Source of the DNA: Apibacter adventoris
Lineage (GTDB): Bacteria; Bacteroidota; Bacteroidia; Flavobacteriales; Weeksellaceae
Length of the DNA stretch: 64,000 nucleotides
Reading direction: 5' to 3'
Assembly: GCF_002964975.1 (NCBI RefSeq)
Contig: NZ_PSZM01000036.1
Coordinates: 1-64,000 of the forward strand
Positions 29,153-38,904 of this stretch are shown piece after piece; within the stretch, counting starts at the first letter, position 1, and the number at the start of each line of letters is the position of its first letter. Below the pieces are notes generated by a model that ran no database searches, had not been told where the DNA came from, and saw only the letters and a list, made by a program, of their open reading frames with translations. The translations under genes and the position numbers were made by a program.

Positions 29153-31975
29153 ATGTTACCTGAAAAATATTCCCTTTTATTAAAGGAGCTATCTAAAAAA
29201 ATACCTCCTAAAAGATTAGTTACCGATCCTCTAAAAACCCTAGCATATGGAACCGATGCCAGTTTTTATAGACTTATCCCTAAAATCGTTGTACAAGCAC
29301 ATTCTGAAAAAGAAGTCATAGAAACACTAAAAATCACAGGAAAAATGAAAATTCCTGTAACTTTTAGAGCCTCAGGAACCAGTCTCTCCGGACAAGCAAT
29401 CACAGATTCAGTACTTATAGTTGCCACTCATTCATGGAATAATTATACTATTCTGGATGGGGGTAATAAAATACAATTGCAACCTGGAATAGTTGGTGCT
29501 CGTGCTAATATTTTCCTATCTCCATACGCTAAAAAGATAGGTCCAGATCCGGCCTCGATTAATTCTGCCAGAATTGGGGGCATAGCGGCTAATAATGCTA
29601 GTGGAATGTGTTGTGGAACTTCTCAAAATTCATATAATACAATTGCAGATATTAGAATAATACTATATGATGGATCCATATTAGATACTTCAGATCCTTA
29701 CAGCATTGAACAATTTAAAAAAGAACATTCTGATATTATACAGAATATAATAAAAATAAGAGATAATATTACTTCTGATTCTTTACTTTATGAAAGAATC
29801 AAAAGAAAATTTAAAATTAAAAATACTACAGGTTACAGCCTTAATGCTTTTGTGGACTATAAAGATCCGATAGATATTCTAAAACACCTCATGATAGGAT
29901 CTGAAGGAACTTTAGGCTTTATCTCCCATATTACTTACCATACGGTTACCGATTTTAAATACAAAGCCTGTGCTCTTCTAATTTACACAACCATAGAACA
30001 AGCTTGTGAAGCAGTTCCTTTATTACGTGAGAGTCCTGTATCTGCTGTGGAGTTATTAGACCGTGATAGTATACGTTCGGTAGAAAATGACCCTGATGCA
30101 CCTGAATATTTCAAATCCTTACCTGAAACTGTAGGGGTCTTACTAGTAGATATACAAGCAAACAATAAAGAAGAAATACAGGAAAAAGAATCTATAATTC
30201 GAAAATCTGTAAATTCTATTCCAATATTGCAACCCTACAAATTTACCTCTGATCCTAAAGAATATAATTTTAATTGGAAAGCAAGAAAAGGTTTACTAGC
30301 CTCTGTCGGAGGTCTCCGAAAAAAAGGAACTACCTGTCTTATCGAAGATGTGGCTTTTCCTGTTCCGCGTTTAGCAGAAGCTTGTACAGCTTTAAAAAAA
30401 CTATTCAAAAAATATAAATATCAGGATGCAGTTTTATTCGGACATGCTCTGGAAGGAAACTTACATTTGGTTTTTTCGCAGGATTTTTCAGATCCTAAAG
30501 AAGTAAAAAGATATGCTGACCTTATGGATGAATTGGCTGTAATTGTAGTGGATCAATTTGACGGTTCTTTAAAAGCAGAACATGGCACTGGACGGAATAT
30601 GGCTCCTTTTGTAGAAAAAGAATGGGGAGAAGCAGCCTATAAGCTTATGGTACAAATAAAAAATACTTTTGACCCTTTTAAACTCATCAACCCTGGAGTT
30701 ATTATTAACCCTAATCCACAAATTCATTTAGAAAACTTAAAACCACTACCGGAAGCACATGACTTGATTGATAAATGTATGGAATGTGGTTTTTGTGAAT
30801 CATCTTGTGTCTCTGAAGGTCTTACTTTATCTCCTAGACAAAGGATTGTAGTAAGCCGTGAAATAGCGCGATTAAAAAAAACCGGGGAAAATACTCAACG
30901 TTTAAAACATTTTTTAGAAAAATCTAACTATAATGTAGATGAAACTTGTGCTACTGATGGTTTATGTCTATTAGCTTGTCCAGTAGGCATAGATACAGGT
31001 ATTTTTGTAAAAGCTTTAAGAAAAGAAAAAATACGTTCTTTTGAGAAAAAAAATGCACGTTATATTGCAGACCATTTTCAGAGGACTTCTTCTTTTTTAA
31101 AAACAGGTCTTAGTGTGGCTTATTTTGGACAAAAATTTTTAGGTAATCACTTAATGAGCTTCCTATCTTCTGGGATAAGAAAATTATCTTTTGACAAAAT
31201 ACCTTTATGGAACCGGGCTATGCCTTATCCTGCTAAAAAAATTAAACTTAATGCTGTACATGAAGGAAATGAATTAAAAGTAGTATATTTTCCATCATGT
31301 ATTAATCGTGCTATGGGAAAATCTGAAAAATATCCTACAGAAGAAGTTTCCCTTACACAAAAAACAGAAGAATTATTAATTCGTGCAGGTTATACTATTA
31401 TTTATCCTGAAAATCTTAATTCTTTATGTTGTGGAATGCCTTTTAGCAGCAAAGGATACGTTCAAGAATCTGAACAAAAATCAATGGAGCTGAAAGATGC
31501 TCTATATAAAGCTTCAGATAATGGAAAATATCCTATACTTTATGATATGAGTCCTTGTTATTATACTTCACATTCTCATTTTTCTCATAAAGATTTACCT
31601 ATATATGATCCTATAAAATTTATGTTGGAATTTGTAATGCCTAAATTGAAAGTAAAAAATCCTAAGGAAAATGCCACCATATTTCCTATCTGTTCGGTTA
31701 AAAAATTAGGGCTTATGAACGATCTAATGAAATTAACTCAACTATGTGCAAAAAATGTAAATATAATACAAACTAATTGTTGTGGATTTGCTGGAGATCG
31801 AGGATTTACCTATCCGGAGCTTAATCAACATGGACAAAGACACTTAAAAGAACAAATCCATACAGGTTGCTCTGAAGGATATTCTACGAGCCGAACTTGT
31901 GAAATAGGAATGGAGGAATACAGCGATATTAATTTTAAATCTATTTTTTATTTGATTGATGAAGTAACCCGATAA
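29153..31975 (+). CDS. FAD-binding and Fe-S dehydrogenase, D-lactate dehydrogenase (quinone) type
   Basis: This large 940-residue respiratory flavoprotein has the domain order FAD_binding_4 (~40-230; TFRASGTSLSGQA, GPDPASINSARIGGIAANNASGMCCG), FAD-oxidase C (~270-530; LFGHALEGNLHLVFSQD and KAEHGTGRNMAP), a [4Fe-4S] pair (CMECGFCESSC and CATDGLCLLACP) and two CCG segments (SLCCGMPFSSKG, NCCGFAGDRG). This matches the Dld-II / YdiJ class, which oxidises D-lactate or D-2-hydroxyglutarate and reduces quinone or cytochrome. The substrate cannot be fixed by sequence. It converges on a D-2-hydroxyacid dehydrogenase and may consume that enzyme's products. Confidence 0.88.
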   Translation: MLPEKYSLLLKELSKKIPPKRLVTDPLKTLAYGTDASFYRLIPKIVVQAHSEKEVIETLKITGKMKIPVTFRASGTSLSGQAITDSVLIVATHSWNNYTILDGGNKIQLQPGIVGARANIFLSPYAKKIGPDPASINSARIGGIAANNASGMCCGTSQNSYNTIADIRIILYDGSILDTSDPYSIEQFKKEHSDIIQNIIKIRDNITSDSLLYERIKRKFKIKNTTGYSLNAFVDYKDPIDILKHLMIGSEGTLGFISHITYHTVTDFKYKACALLIYTTIEQACEAVPLLRESPVSAVELLDRDSIRSVENDPDAPEYFKSLPETVGVLLVDIQANNKEEIQEKESIIRKSVNSIPILQPYKFTSDPKEYNFNWKARKGLLASVGGLRKKGTTCLIEDVAFPVPRLAEACTALKKLFKKYKYQDAVLFGHALEGNLHLVFSQDFSDPKEVKRYADLMDELAVIVVDQFDGSLKAEHGTGRNMAPFVEKEWGEAAYKLMVQIKNTFDPFKLINPGVIINPNPQIHLENLKPLPEAHDLIDKCMECGFCESSCVSEGLTLSPRQRIVVSREIARLKKTGENTQRLKHFLEKSNYNVDETCATDGLCLLACPVGIDTGIFVKALRKEKIRSFEKKNARYIADHFQRTSSFLKTGLSVAYFGQKFLGNHLMSFLSSGIRKLSFDKIPLWNRAMPYPAKKIKLNAVHEGNELKVVYFPSCINRAMGKSEKYPTEEVSLTQKTEELLIRAGYTIIYPENLNSLCCGMPFSSKGYVQESEQKSMELKDALYKASDNGKYPILYDMSPCYYTSHSHFSHKDLPIYDPIKFMLEFVMPKLKVKNPKENATIFPICSVKKLGLMNDLMKLTQLCAKNVNIIQTNCCGFAGDRGFTYPELNQHGQRHLKEQIHTGCSEGYSTSRTCEIGMEEYSDINFKSIFYLIDEVTR

Positions 31976-32135
31976 TCTTAAATTTACCTTGAGTTTTATT
32001 TGAATTAATTAATAAACTATTTTAATTGTTATAAATAAAATATTTAAAATATTAAAACATTGAATGAATTGATGATATCTTTTTTAACTAATGAAAATTT
32101 ATCATTCATCCTAAAAAAATGTAAACTCAATAAAT

Positions 32136-32163
32136 AAAAAAAGCGGTTAAAACCGCTTTTTTT
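32136..32163. terminator. bidirectional terminator between convergent dehydrogenase genes
   Basis: AAAAAAAGCGGTT and AACCGCTTTTTTT form a perfect 13-bp stem with a 2-base centre. The A and T runs on the two flanks make it usable from both directions. Confidence 0.9.
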
Positions 32164-32191
32164 ATCTATAACTAATTGCGAATATGTTAAT

Positions 32192-33172
32192 TTAATTATT
32201 TTTATAAACCTCCGGATTTACTACGCAGGGTAATTTTTCACCTTTTATTCCTGCAATTATATTTTTTGCACATAATACAGACATGGCATTTCGAGCTTCT
32301 ACCGTAGCTGATCCAATATGTGGAGTAATTGCCACATTTTCCATTTGTAACAGAGGATTATCTGCTTTCATTGGTTCCGGATCTGTTACATCTAATCCTG
32401 CACCCCATATTTGACCGCTTTGAAGAGCCTGTATCAAATCTTTTTCATTCACCATAGCACCTCTAGCCGTATTTATTAGAATAGAAGTATTTTTCATTTT
32501 TTTTAAGGTAGAATCATTAAAAATACCTTTATTCTCTTCAGATAAAGGAGCATGTATACTCAATACATCTGCTTGATTCAATAATTCTTCGAAAGAGACA
32601 TAAGTAGCTCCTATTTCTTTTTCTGCTTGCTCTTGTTTATGACGATTATGATAAATCACCTTCATCCCATATGCTCCCTTGCATTTTTCAGCCATTTTAA
32701 AACCTATACGCCCCATTCCGAATATTCCCAAAGTTTTTCCATTCAGTTCTTGCCCTAAATAATCCACAGATAAAAAACCGGGTTTCCAATTTCCTTCTAT
32801 AATCCTACGGTAATTGAAAAAAGCTTTTCTTGAAACATTCAACATTAATAAAAAAGCCGTATCTGCTGTAGCATTACTCAATACATCAGGAGTATTACCC
32901 ACCGGAATACCTAAACGGGTAGATGTTGGAATATCAATATGATTAAAACCAACAGAAAAAGTAGATATCACTTTTAATTGAGAACAGGCTTCTAAAAACT
33001 TTCCCGAAACTGGAGACATAACATTAATGTAGCCGTCTGCATCTTTACATTTATCAATCAATTCATCTAAAGTAATGGGTTGAGAATGGTTCCATTCCTC
33101 AACTATATACCCTTCTTCTTGAAGCATCTTCACGCCAATTTGGGGAATAACTCCGGAAATAAATATTTTCAT
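32192..33172 (-). CDS. D-2-hydroxyacid dehydrogenase (GhrB/glyoxylate-hydroxypyruvate reductase-like)
   Basis: This 326-residue NAD(P)-dependent enzyme reduces 2-keto acids such as glyoxylate or hydroxypyruvate. Visible family landmarks are STFSVGFNHIDI, the Rossmann motif LGIFGMGRIGFKMAEK, INTARGAMVNEKDLIQAL with the catalytic Arg, LDVTDPEP with the acidic residue, and ITPHIGSATVEAR with the catalytic His. It is the last gene of a four-gene minus-strand operon of oxidoreductases, 21 bp after the nitroreductase, and ends at a shared bidirectional terminator. Confidence 0.9.
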   Translation of the reverse strand: MKIFISGVIPQIGVKMLQEEGYIVEEWNHSQPITLDELIDKCKDADGYINVMSPVSGKFLEACSQLKVISTFSVGFNHIDIPTSTRLGIPVGNTPDVLSNATADTAFLLMLNVSRKAFFNYRRIIEGNWKPGFLSVDYLGQELNGKTLGIFGMGRIGFKMAEKCKGAYGMKVIYHNRHKQEQAEKEIGATYVSFEELLNQADVLSIHAPLSEENKGIFNDSTLKKMKNTSILINTARGAMVNEKDLIQALQSGQIWGAGLDVTDPEPMKADNPLLQMENVAITPHIGSATVEARNAMSVLCAKNIIAGIKGEKLPCVVNPEVYKNN

Positions 33173-33193
33173 ATTCTTAATATTTGTATTTTA

Positions 33194-33829
33194 TTAATTT
33201 ATTTCCATTACAAATTCATTTTTTGGGTGTCTTACTTTTTTTAGGTTTACTAACCAGTCATTTTCGGCATCTCTATATCCTAACGGTAATACAACTACAC
33301 TTTTCAGTCCCTGTTCATGAAGATTCAATAAATTGTCTAATGCCTCATTATTGAATCCTTCCATTGGGGTTGCATCTACTTTCAGCTCGGCAGCCATAGC
33401 TATGGAATAGGCAAACGCTATATATACCTGACGTGCTATATGTTCAAAATTTAAATGTTCAGGTCTTGAAAGATATATAGATTTAATGTAATCGGTATAA
33501 GGTTTATATTGATCTTTACCCTGATCTCTTTCGCTGGTTATTAAATGATAGATATAGTCTATTCTTTCCTCAGTATAATTATCCCAACCTGCAAATACTA
33601 AAAGGTGAGAACAATCTATTACTTGTTGCTGGTTTTTTGCTATAGGATAAATTTTTTCTTTTAATTCCGTATTGGTTATAATAAGTATTTTAAAAGGTTG
33701 TAATCCTGATGAAGTTGGTGCTAGATAAGCTGCTTCTACTATTTTATCTACTTGGTCCTGATCTAGTTTTTTGGAAGGATCAAATTTTTTTGTAGCATAT
33801 CTCCATTTAGATTCTTCTAATAATCCCAT
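33194..33829 (-). CDS. NAD(P)H-dependent nitroreductase-family oxidoreductase
   Basis: This 211-residue FMN protein of the NfsB/NfsA-like nitroreductase superfamily starts with the typical RYATKKFDPSKKL and has the FMN-contacting EAAYLAPTSSGLQPFKILI. The central ARQVYIAFAYSIAMAAELKVDATPMEGF and the late VVLPLGYRDAENDWL complete the fold. It probably reduces quinones or nitro compounds with NAD(P)H. The natural substrate is unknown. It lies between an SDR and a hydroxyacid dehydrogenase in one operon. Confidence 0.9.
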   Translation of the reverse strand: MGLLEESKWRYATKKFDPSKKLDQDQVDKIVEAAYLAPTSSGLQPFKILIITNTELKEKIYPIAKNQQQVIDCSHLLVFAGWDNYTEERIDYIYHLITSERDQGKDQYKPYTDYIKSIYLSRPEHLNFEHIARQVYIAFAYSIAMAAELKVDATPMEGFNNEALDNLLNLHEQGLKSVVVLPLGYRDAENDWLVNLKKVRHPKNEFVMEIN

Positions 33830-33881
33830 ACTATTTTTATTCTTTTTCTTTTATTTTTATTAATTAAATTCTTTTCTTTTT

Positions 33882-34601
33882 TTATGGATTGGTAGACCAA
33901 AGGGATGCATTGGCTAATAAAGCTCTTTTGTTAAGCTTCAAAATATCAATCACTAAATCTGCAAAATCTTCTGGTTGTAAAACTTTTTCAGGATTTCCAT
34001 CGGTTATTTTCAGTTCTTTCACAGACATATCAGAAGCAATTGTACTAGGAGTTAATGTTGTCACACGTATATTATGTTTTCTCATTTCAAACATCAAGGA
34101 TTCGGAAAGAGAAATTAATCCTGCTTTTGAAACACTGTATGCAGATGTAGTAGCCCCCCCTTTTAATCCGGCAGTTGAGGAAACATTAATTATATCTCCT
34201 CCTTTTTTTTCTACCATAGAGGGAAGTATGATTTTAGATACATAATATGGTCCGAATAGATTGGTTTGTACAATATTCATCCATTCCTTTTCAGGCATAT
34301 CCAAAAAACTTCCAAATGCTGCAATTCCTGCATTATTAATTAGAATATCAAAGGTTCCAAAATCATTTTGTAATTTTTTTAAAGAAAATTCTACTTCCTG
34401 GAAATTTGAAATGTCAAAAACAGAATACATTGTTTTTATTCCTCTGGTTTGCAATTCTTTAGTTGTTTCCTTCAAAGATTTTTCGTTGCGTCCTGTAATA
34501 GCGACCTCCACTCCTTCAGCAGCTAAAGCTAAGGCTATTGCTTTTCCTAGTCCACGACTACCTCCTGTAACTAATGCTTTTTTTCCTTTAAGATTTTCCA
34601 T
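33882..34601 (-). CDS. short-chain dehydrogenase/reductase, FabG-like
   Basis: This 239-residue classical SDR has the cofactor motif TGGSRGLGKAIA (residues ~8-19), the NNAG structural motif and the active site Ser in INVSSTAG with YSVSKAG (Tyr-x3-Lys). The 3-ketoacyl-ACP reductase name is common for such proteins, but the genomic setting among redox enzymes rather than fat-acid genes argues for a carbonyl reductase. It begins 9 bp after the aldo/keto reductase, so co-translation is likely. Confidence 0.88.
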   Translation of the reverse strand: MENLKGKKALVTGGSRGLGKAIALALAAEGVEVAITGRNEKSLKETTKELQTRGIKTMYSVFDISNFQEVEFSLKKLQNDFGTFDILINNAGIAAFGSFLDMPEKEWMNIVQTNLFGPYYVSKIILPSMVEKKGGDIINVSSTAGLKGGATTSAYSVSKAGLISLSESLMFEMRKHNIRVTTLTPSTIASDMSVKELKITDGNPEKVLQPEDFADLVIDILKLNKRALLANASLWSTNP

Positions 34602-34610
34602 ATTTTTATT

Positions 34611-35594
34611 TTATAATTTTGCTATTTCTTTATTTATAAAGTCAATATCCTCTTGTGTAAGCGTAATTTCTGCCGCTTTTGCATTTTGAAGGGCTTGTTC
34701 TGCATTTCTGGCACCAGCTAAAGCAATGGTTATTCCCGGCTGTTTTATTGTCCAGTTAAGTACTAATTGTGCCAGAGTAGCACCATGTTCTTCTGCAATT
34801 GGTTTTATTCTGTTTAAAAATTCATTTACTTTTTGGATATTTTCCGGTCGGTATATTTTCATATTGCTTCTTCCATCTCCTGCAGCAAAGATATGATCCG
34901 GTTTTATTTTTCCGGTTAATAAACCTCGTTCCATAGGACTATAAGCCAAAATAGATTTATTATTTTTTATGCAATAAGGAATAGCCTCTGCTTCTATTTT
35001 ACGATTCATCATACTATAAGGAAGCTGATTAGATACTATATTGCAGTATTTTTCTGCTTCTTTCATTTGAGCTGCTGAATAGTTACAAACAGCGGCATAT
35101 CTTATTTTCCCTTGTTCTATTAATGTTGAAACAGCTTCAAATGTCTCCTGAATAGGAGTAACTGTTTCCGGCCAATGCATTTGATACAGATCAATATAAT
35201 CTGTTCCTAATCGTTTTAAGCTTTGTTCACATTCATATATTATACTTTTTTTACCTGCATATTTATAAATATCAATCTCGTTACCTGAATTGTCTTTACT
35301 ATGTGCAACAAAGTCACCCTTGGGTAAGTCCCATCGCATTCCAAACTTTGTCAAAATCTGAACTTTATCTCTTGAAAATTCTTTAATAGCTTCTCCCACA
35401 ATCTCTTCACTGGTTCCTTGTCCATAAATGGGGGCTGTATCAATAGAAGTAATTCCTACCTCAAATCCTGATTTAATAGCATTTACGGCATCTTTTCTAT
35501 TGGAGCCACCCCACATCCATCCTCCGGCAGCCCAAGCTCCAAAAGTTATTACTGATAGAGACAATTCTGAATCTCCTAGCTTTTTATACTCCAT
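34611..35594 (-). CDS. aldo/keto reductase
   Basis: This 327-residue NADPH-dependent TIM-barrel reductase shows the GITSIDTAPIYGQGTSEEIVGEA block containing the catalytic Asp and Tyr, LTKFGM with the Lys, and YIDLYQMHWPE with the His. The C-terminal LAGARNAEQALQNAKAAEITL binds the cofactor phosphate. It is the first gene of the four-gene operon that ends at 32192. Together the set looks like a carbonyl/quinone detoxification or fermentation module, but no regulator or pathway-specific gene is adjacent. Confidence 0.9.
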   Translation of the reverse strand: MEYKKLGDSELSLSVITFGAWAAGGWMWGGSNRKDAVNAIKSGFEVGITSIDTAPIYGQGTSEEIVGEAIKEFSRDKVQILTKFGMRWDLPKGDFVAHSKDNSGNEIDIYKYAGKKSIIYECEQSLKRLGTDYIDLYQMHWPETVTPIQETFEAVSTLIEQGKIRYAAVCNYSAAQMKEAEKYCNIVSNQLPYSMMNRKIEAEAIPYCIKNNKSILAYSPMERGLLTGKIKPDHIFAAGDGRSNMKIYRPENIQKVNEFLNRIKPIAEEHGATLAQLVLNWTIKQPGITIALAGARNAEQALQNAKAAEITLTQEDIDFINKEIAKL

Positions 35595-36049
35595 TTTTTT
35601 ATTTTTATAGCATAAAATTAGTTAATATTATCGAGTCTGTATATTAATTTTATAATATAAATATTTATTTTTTTATTCTAAAAAAGTACATACTTTGACT
35701 AAATGTTCAATATATTACTGTTTTTATTTGATTATTTTTTTTCGTTTGTATCCTTTTTTCTATATCAAGGAAAACTTCATTAAAATATTTTTTATTTTAT
35801 CAGGAATCTAAAATCATCATGTGGATGTAATGTTTTCTTATGAGTTATTAATTAATAATTTAAACAAGTCCAAATTAACTAAATTTCCCATATATATATG
35901 TTTAGATTAATACTAAGATTTCTTTTTCCATATATAATTGGGAATTAGAGATATTGCAAATATATGAATCACCCATATAGCTTATGAAAAAGTAGACAGA
36001 TTAGCACGTTTAATATACCAATTCGTCTATTTTAGAAATTTGTAAGATG
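35595..36049. other. intergenic region between the AKR operon and the LytTR module
   Basis: This gap of about 455 bp contains no ORF of note. It must carry the promoter for the AKR operon, but no clear TAnnTTTG box was found on the minus strand. A 12-bp AAAAAGTAGACA at 35987-35998 recurs on the other side of the module at 41323-41334. Confidence 0.4.
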
Positions 36050-36760
36050 TTAACGCTTTTCCGGAATAATCCTTTGAAAAAATGCTTCCCGATAATTGTT
36101 TCCTATTCCAATTTCGTATGTATTGATGAAAATATCGTTGTTATTAAAAGATTCAATCCGATTCAGATTGACTATATATGATCTATTGATACGAAAAAAG
36201 ATGTTGTGAGGTAGTAATTCTAATATGTTTTTCAAATACATTTTAGTAATAATTCTTTTATTTTCTGTCTGTATGATAACATAATCTTTCAAACCTTCAA
36301 TAAATAGGACATCTCTATAATAAATTTTGAAGAATTTTCTTTCTGATTTTACAAAAATATGGTCAGATTTAATATCTCCCATGTTTCCCTTTTCTTCATT
36401 CATCAATAAGGTATGATAAGCAACGGCTTTTTGCACTGCTTTTGCTAAGCGATCTTCTTCAATAGGTTTTACCAAATAGTCTATGGCATCAACATCGTAA
36501 CTATCAAGTGCATATTCCGAATAAGCAGTAGTGAATATAACAAGAGTGGTTCGAGGTATATTTTTTGCAAAATCGATTCCATTTATTCCCGGCATTTGGA
36601 TATCAAGAAATGCTAAATCAACAGTTTTATCTAACATAAATTCAGATGCAGACTCAGCATCTTCGAAGCTACCGACAAGCTGCAACTGAGAGATTTTGTC
36701 CACTAAGGCTGCAAGTCCCAAGCGAGCAATCGGTTCATCATCAACTATAATACACTTCAT
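36050..36760 (-). CDS. LytTR-family response regulator
   Basis: This 236-residue regulator has a receiver domain (1-~115) with the acidic pair VDDEP and phospho-acceptor Asp53 in FLDIQMPG, plus the conserved DAIDYLVKP lysine segment. The C-terminal LytTR DNA-binding domain (~135-236) includes VKSERKFFKIYYRDVLFIEGLKDYV and FFRINRSYIVNLNRI. Such regulators bind direct-repeat sites. It overlaps its kinase by 4 bp (ATGA) and is last in a four-gene operon behind a TonB-dependent receptor, so the receptor gene is a plausible target. Confidence 0.92.
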   Translation of the reverse strand: MKCIIVDDEPIARLGLAALVDKISQLQLVGSFEDAESASEFMLDKTVDLAFLDIQMPGINGIDFAKNIPRTTLVIFTTAYSEYALDSYDVDAIDYLVKPIEEDRLAKAVQKAVAYHTLLMNEEKGNMGDIKSDHIFVKSERKFFKIYYRDVLFIEGLKDYVIIQTENKRIITKMYLKNILELLPHNIFFRINRSYIVNLNRIESFNNNDIFINTYEIGIGNNYREAFFQRIIPEKR

Positions 36761-37812
36761 ATTTTCAAATTTAATGTAATAGAATATATTGTATTGGTTT
36801 CGTGTATTTTCAAAGCAAAATCATTTTTGTAGAGCAATTCCAGACGACGTCTTATATTTGCCAATCCTAATCCTCCTTCAGTCTTAATAGGCGGGCTTTG
36901 GGGCTTTGAGTTTACACAAAAGAATAATAATTGCGAGTTATTTATTTTGAATGAGATATCAACATAAGACATGTTTTTATTTCCGGAGCTATGTTTTACC
37001 GCATTTTCAATGAAAGGTATAAATAACATAGGAGGTATTTTGATCGTGTGTAATACTCCTTCTTTTAAAATAGCATAATTAAACCTGTTTCTGCGAGATT
37101 TTTCCAGTTCAAGATAATCGGTCAAAAATCTGATTTCATCATCGAGGGAAACAAATTCTTTAGTGCTGCCATCTATTTGGTAAGATAGTAGATCATTAAA
37201 CTTTGTAAGCATTTCTGCAGCCATTATCGGATTGTGTTTTATCATGATGTTCACATTATTAAGAATATTGAAAAGAAAGTGTGGATTGATTTGATTTTTC
37301 AATTGTTGTAATTCAGCATTTACGGTAATTGTTTCCAATTCCCTTATCCGTTTATTATTTATAATCCAGTTTTTTAAAATAATAAATGTTGAGGAACAAA
37401 TAATAATAATACCAAAGGCTATAATTGAGTTTGTCAAACTAAGGAAGAGACTAACGTAGTTTATACCTTTACTCAAATCAACAATATGAAATACAAATTG
37501 TGAAAGTGATATTAGTAGTAACAATATGAGAATAATTAAGAACAAAAGTATAAAATATACCGAACTTCTATTTTTCAATAAGAATGAAGGAACCATAACA
37601 TACATGTTTATATATATAACCCCGGTAAATATTATAAAGAATACCAACCATTCATAATATTGATAAAAGGATGCTTTATATGCACCATTGAGATTCATAC
37701 AAGATGCTACAATACTGATGATAAACAATAGAATAAAATGCCTGAATAATCTGAACTTTGAGCCGGTCAGGATATTGGGGATAAAGGTGTTATTTATACT
37801 GTTTACAAACAT
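36757..37812 (-). CDS. LytS-type sensor histidine kinase
   Basis: This 351-residue membrane kinase has four hydrophobic segments in the first ~150 residues, then a His_kinase domain with QINPHFLFN (His178). The ATPase half follows, with N-box FIPFIENAVKH and G-box GGLGLANIRRRLELLY. All expected catalytic parts are present. The cognate regulator overlaps its 3' end. A second, degenerate copy of the kinase is encoded 2 bp upstream. The ligand is unknown; no periplasmic sensor domain is apparent. Confidence 0.92.
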   Translation of the reverse strand: MFVNSINNTFIPNILTGSKFRLFRHFILLFIISIVASCMNLNGAYKASFYQYYEWLVFFIIFTGVIYINMYVMVPSFLLKNRSSVYFILLFLIILILLLLISLSQFVFHIVDLSKGINYVSLFLSLTNSIIAFGIIIICSSTFIILKNWIINNKRIRELETITVNAELQQLKNQINPHFLFNILNNVNIMIKHNPIMAAEMLTKFNDLLSYQIDGSTKEFVSLDDEIRFLTDYLELEKSRRNRFNYAILKEGVLHTIKIPPMLFIPFIENAVKHSSGNKNMSYVDISFKINNSQLLFFCVNSKPQSPPIKTEGGLGLANIRRRLELLYKNDFALKIHETNTIYSITLNLKI

Positions 37813-37814
37813 AT

Positions 37815-38867
37815 TTATACAGCGATTTGGATAGTCAGTTCTTTTTCATTTTGTATTTTTATCGAATATTTATTATGATACAATAATTCGAGTCTATGGT
37901 TAACCTGCGAATAATTTATATTCTCAACGTTATTGCTTATACAACTGAATTGCAAAAGATTATTTTCTACTAAAAAGCTAAGTTGCAGAATTAATTTATT
38001 GTTAAGCTCATGATTAGATATGATAGATTGCTGAATAAATGGAAGAAACAATAATGGAGGTATAAAAAGATGTGTCATATCCCCATTTTTATTGATAATA
38101 AAATCAAAATTTCCGAGATAGTTTTTTTCAAGACTGAGGTAATTCGTTAAAAAAACGATCTCAGAACTTAACAAAACTTTATCCCTGCCGCAATCATATA
38201 ATTGATATCTAAGTATCTTACTTAAATTCAGAAGCATCGCAGACGATTCTTCCGGCGCTGATATGGCTAGAGAAGCTGATTTCTTTAATATTCGGGATAA
38301 GAAAGATGGGCTTACTTTTTCTTTCATTCTTTCTAATTGAGAGCGTAGATCTTCTGTTTCCAGCTGATTAATACGCTGAATATTCATTAGCCAACTTTTA
38401 AATAGTACACTCATTGAAATACCCACTATATAAATTCCAGATATCAAGAACGAACGAACCAACTCGATAATGAGATTTATCTCCGAATAAAAAGTGAGCG
38501 AGGAATCGAATATAGTATTCTTAGGTTTGAAAATAAAGTATTCAAAACCCAGATTAGTTACAATAGAGAAGGTTATTAATATTAACAATGTGACTGTGTA
38601 TTGCAAATACTTACTCTTTAATAATAATTTCGGAACAATAATATATAAATTGAAATAGATAATTGTCATGTCTAATATTAAAGAAAAAAGAATTATCCAA
38701 TATATCTTATTTTCGAGAATAGAGTAATTTTTACCGTAAGTAATTAAAGTGCTATTCATCTCAATAATCGCAATAGATAAAATGAGAAAAATATGTCTCC
38801 ATATTTCGAACCGTTTTTTTGTCAATAAATCAGGCAGAAAACTATATTTTTCTTTATTTGATTTCAA
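37815..38867 (-). CDS. degenerate LytS-type kinase paralogue (pseudokinase)
   Basis: This 350-residue protein aligns end to end with its downstream neighbour: a similar start (FLPDLLTKKRFEIWRH versus FIPNILTGSKFRLFRH), four membrane spans and the same C-terminal RLELLYHNKYSIKI. The catalytic residues are lost. INPHFLFN has become VSPSFLSR (Ser188 in place of His), the N-box PFIENAVKH has become PFIQQSIIS, and the glycine box is missing. The frame is intact, which suggests a maintained non-catalytic partner, perhaps a heterodimer subunit or decoy. Spacing is 2 bp to the active kinase and 37 bp from the receptor gene. Confidence 0.85.
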   Translation of the reverse strand: MKSNKEKYSFLPDLLTKKRFEIWRHIFLILSIAIIEMNSTLITYGKNYSILENKIYWIILFSLILDMTIIYFNLYIIVPKLLLKSKYLQYTVTLLILITFSIVTNLGFEYFIFKPKNTIFDSSLTFYSEINLIIELVRSFLISGIYIVGISMSVLFKSWLMNIQRINQLETEDLRSQLERMKEKVSPSFLSRILKKSASLAISAPEESSAMLLNLSKILRYQLYDCGRDKVLLSSEIVFLTNYLSLEKNYLGNFDFIINKNGDMTHLFIPPLLFLPFIQQSIISNHELNNKLILQLSFLVENNLLQFSCISNNVENINYSQVNHRLELLYHNKYSIKIQNEKELTIQIAV

Positions 38868-38904
38868 TATTATTTTCTTTTTATCTAAAAATACTTATCA
38901 TAAT

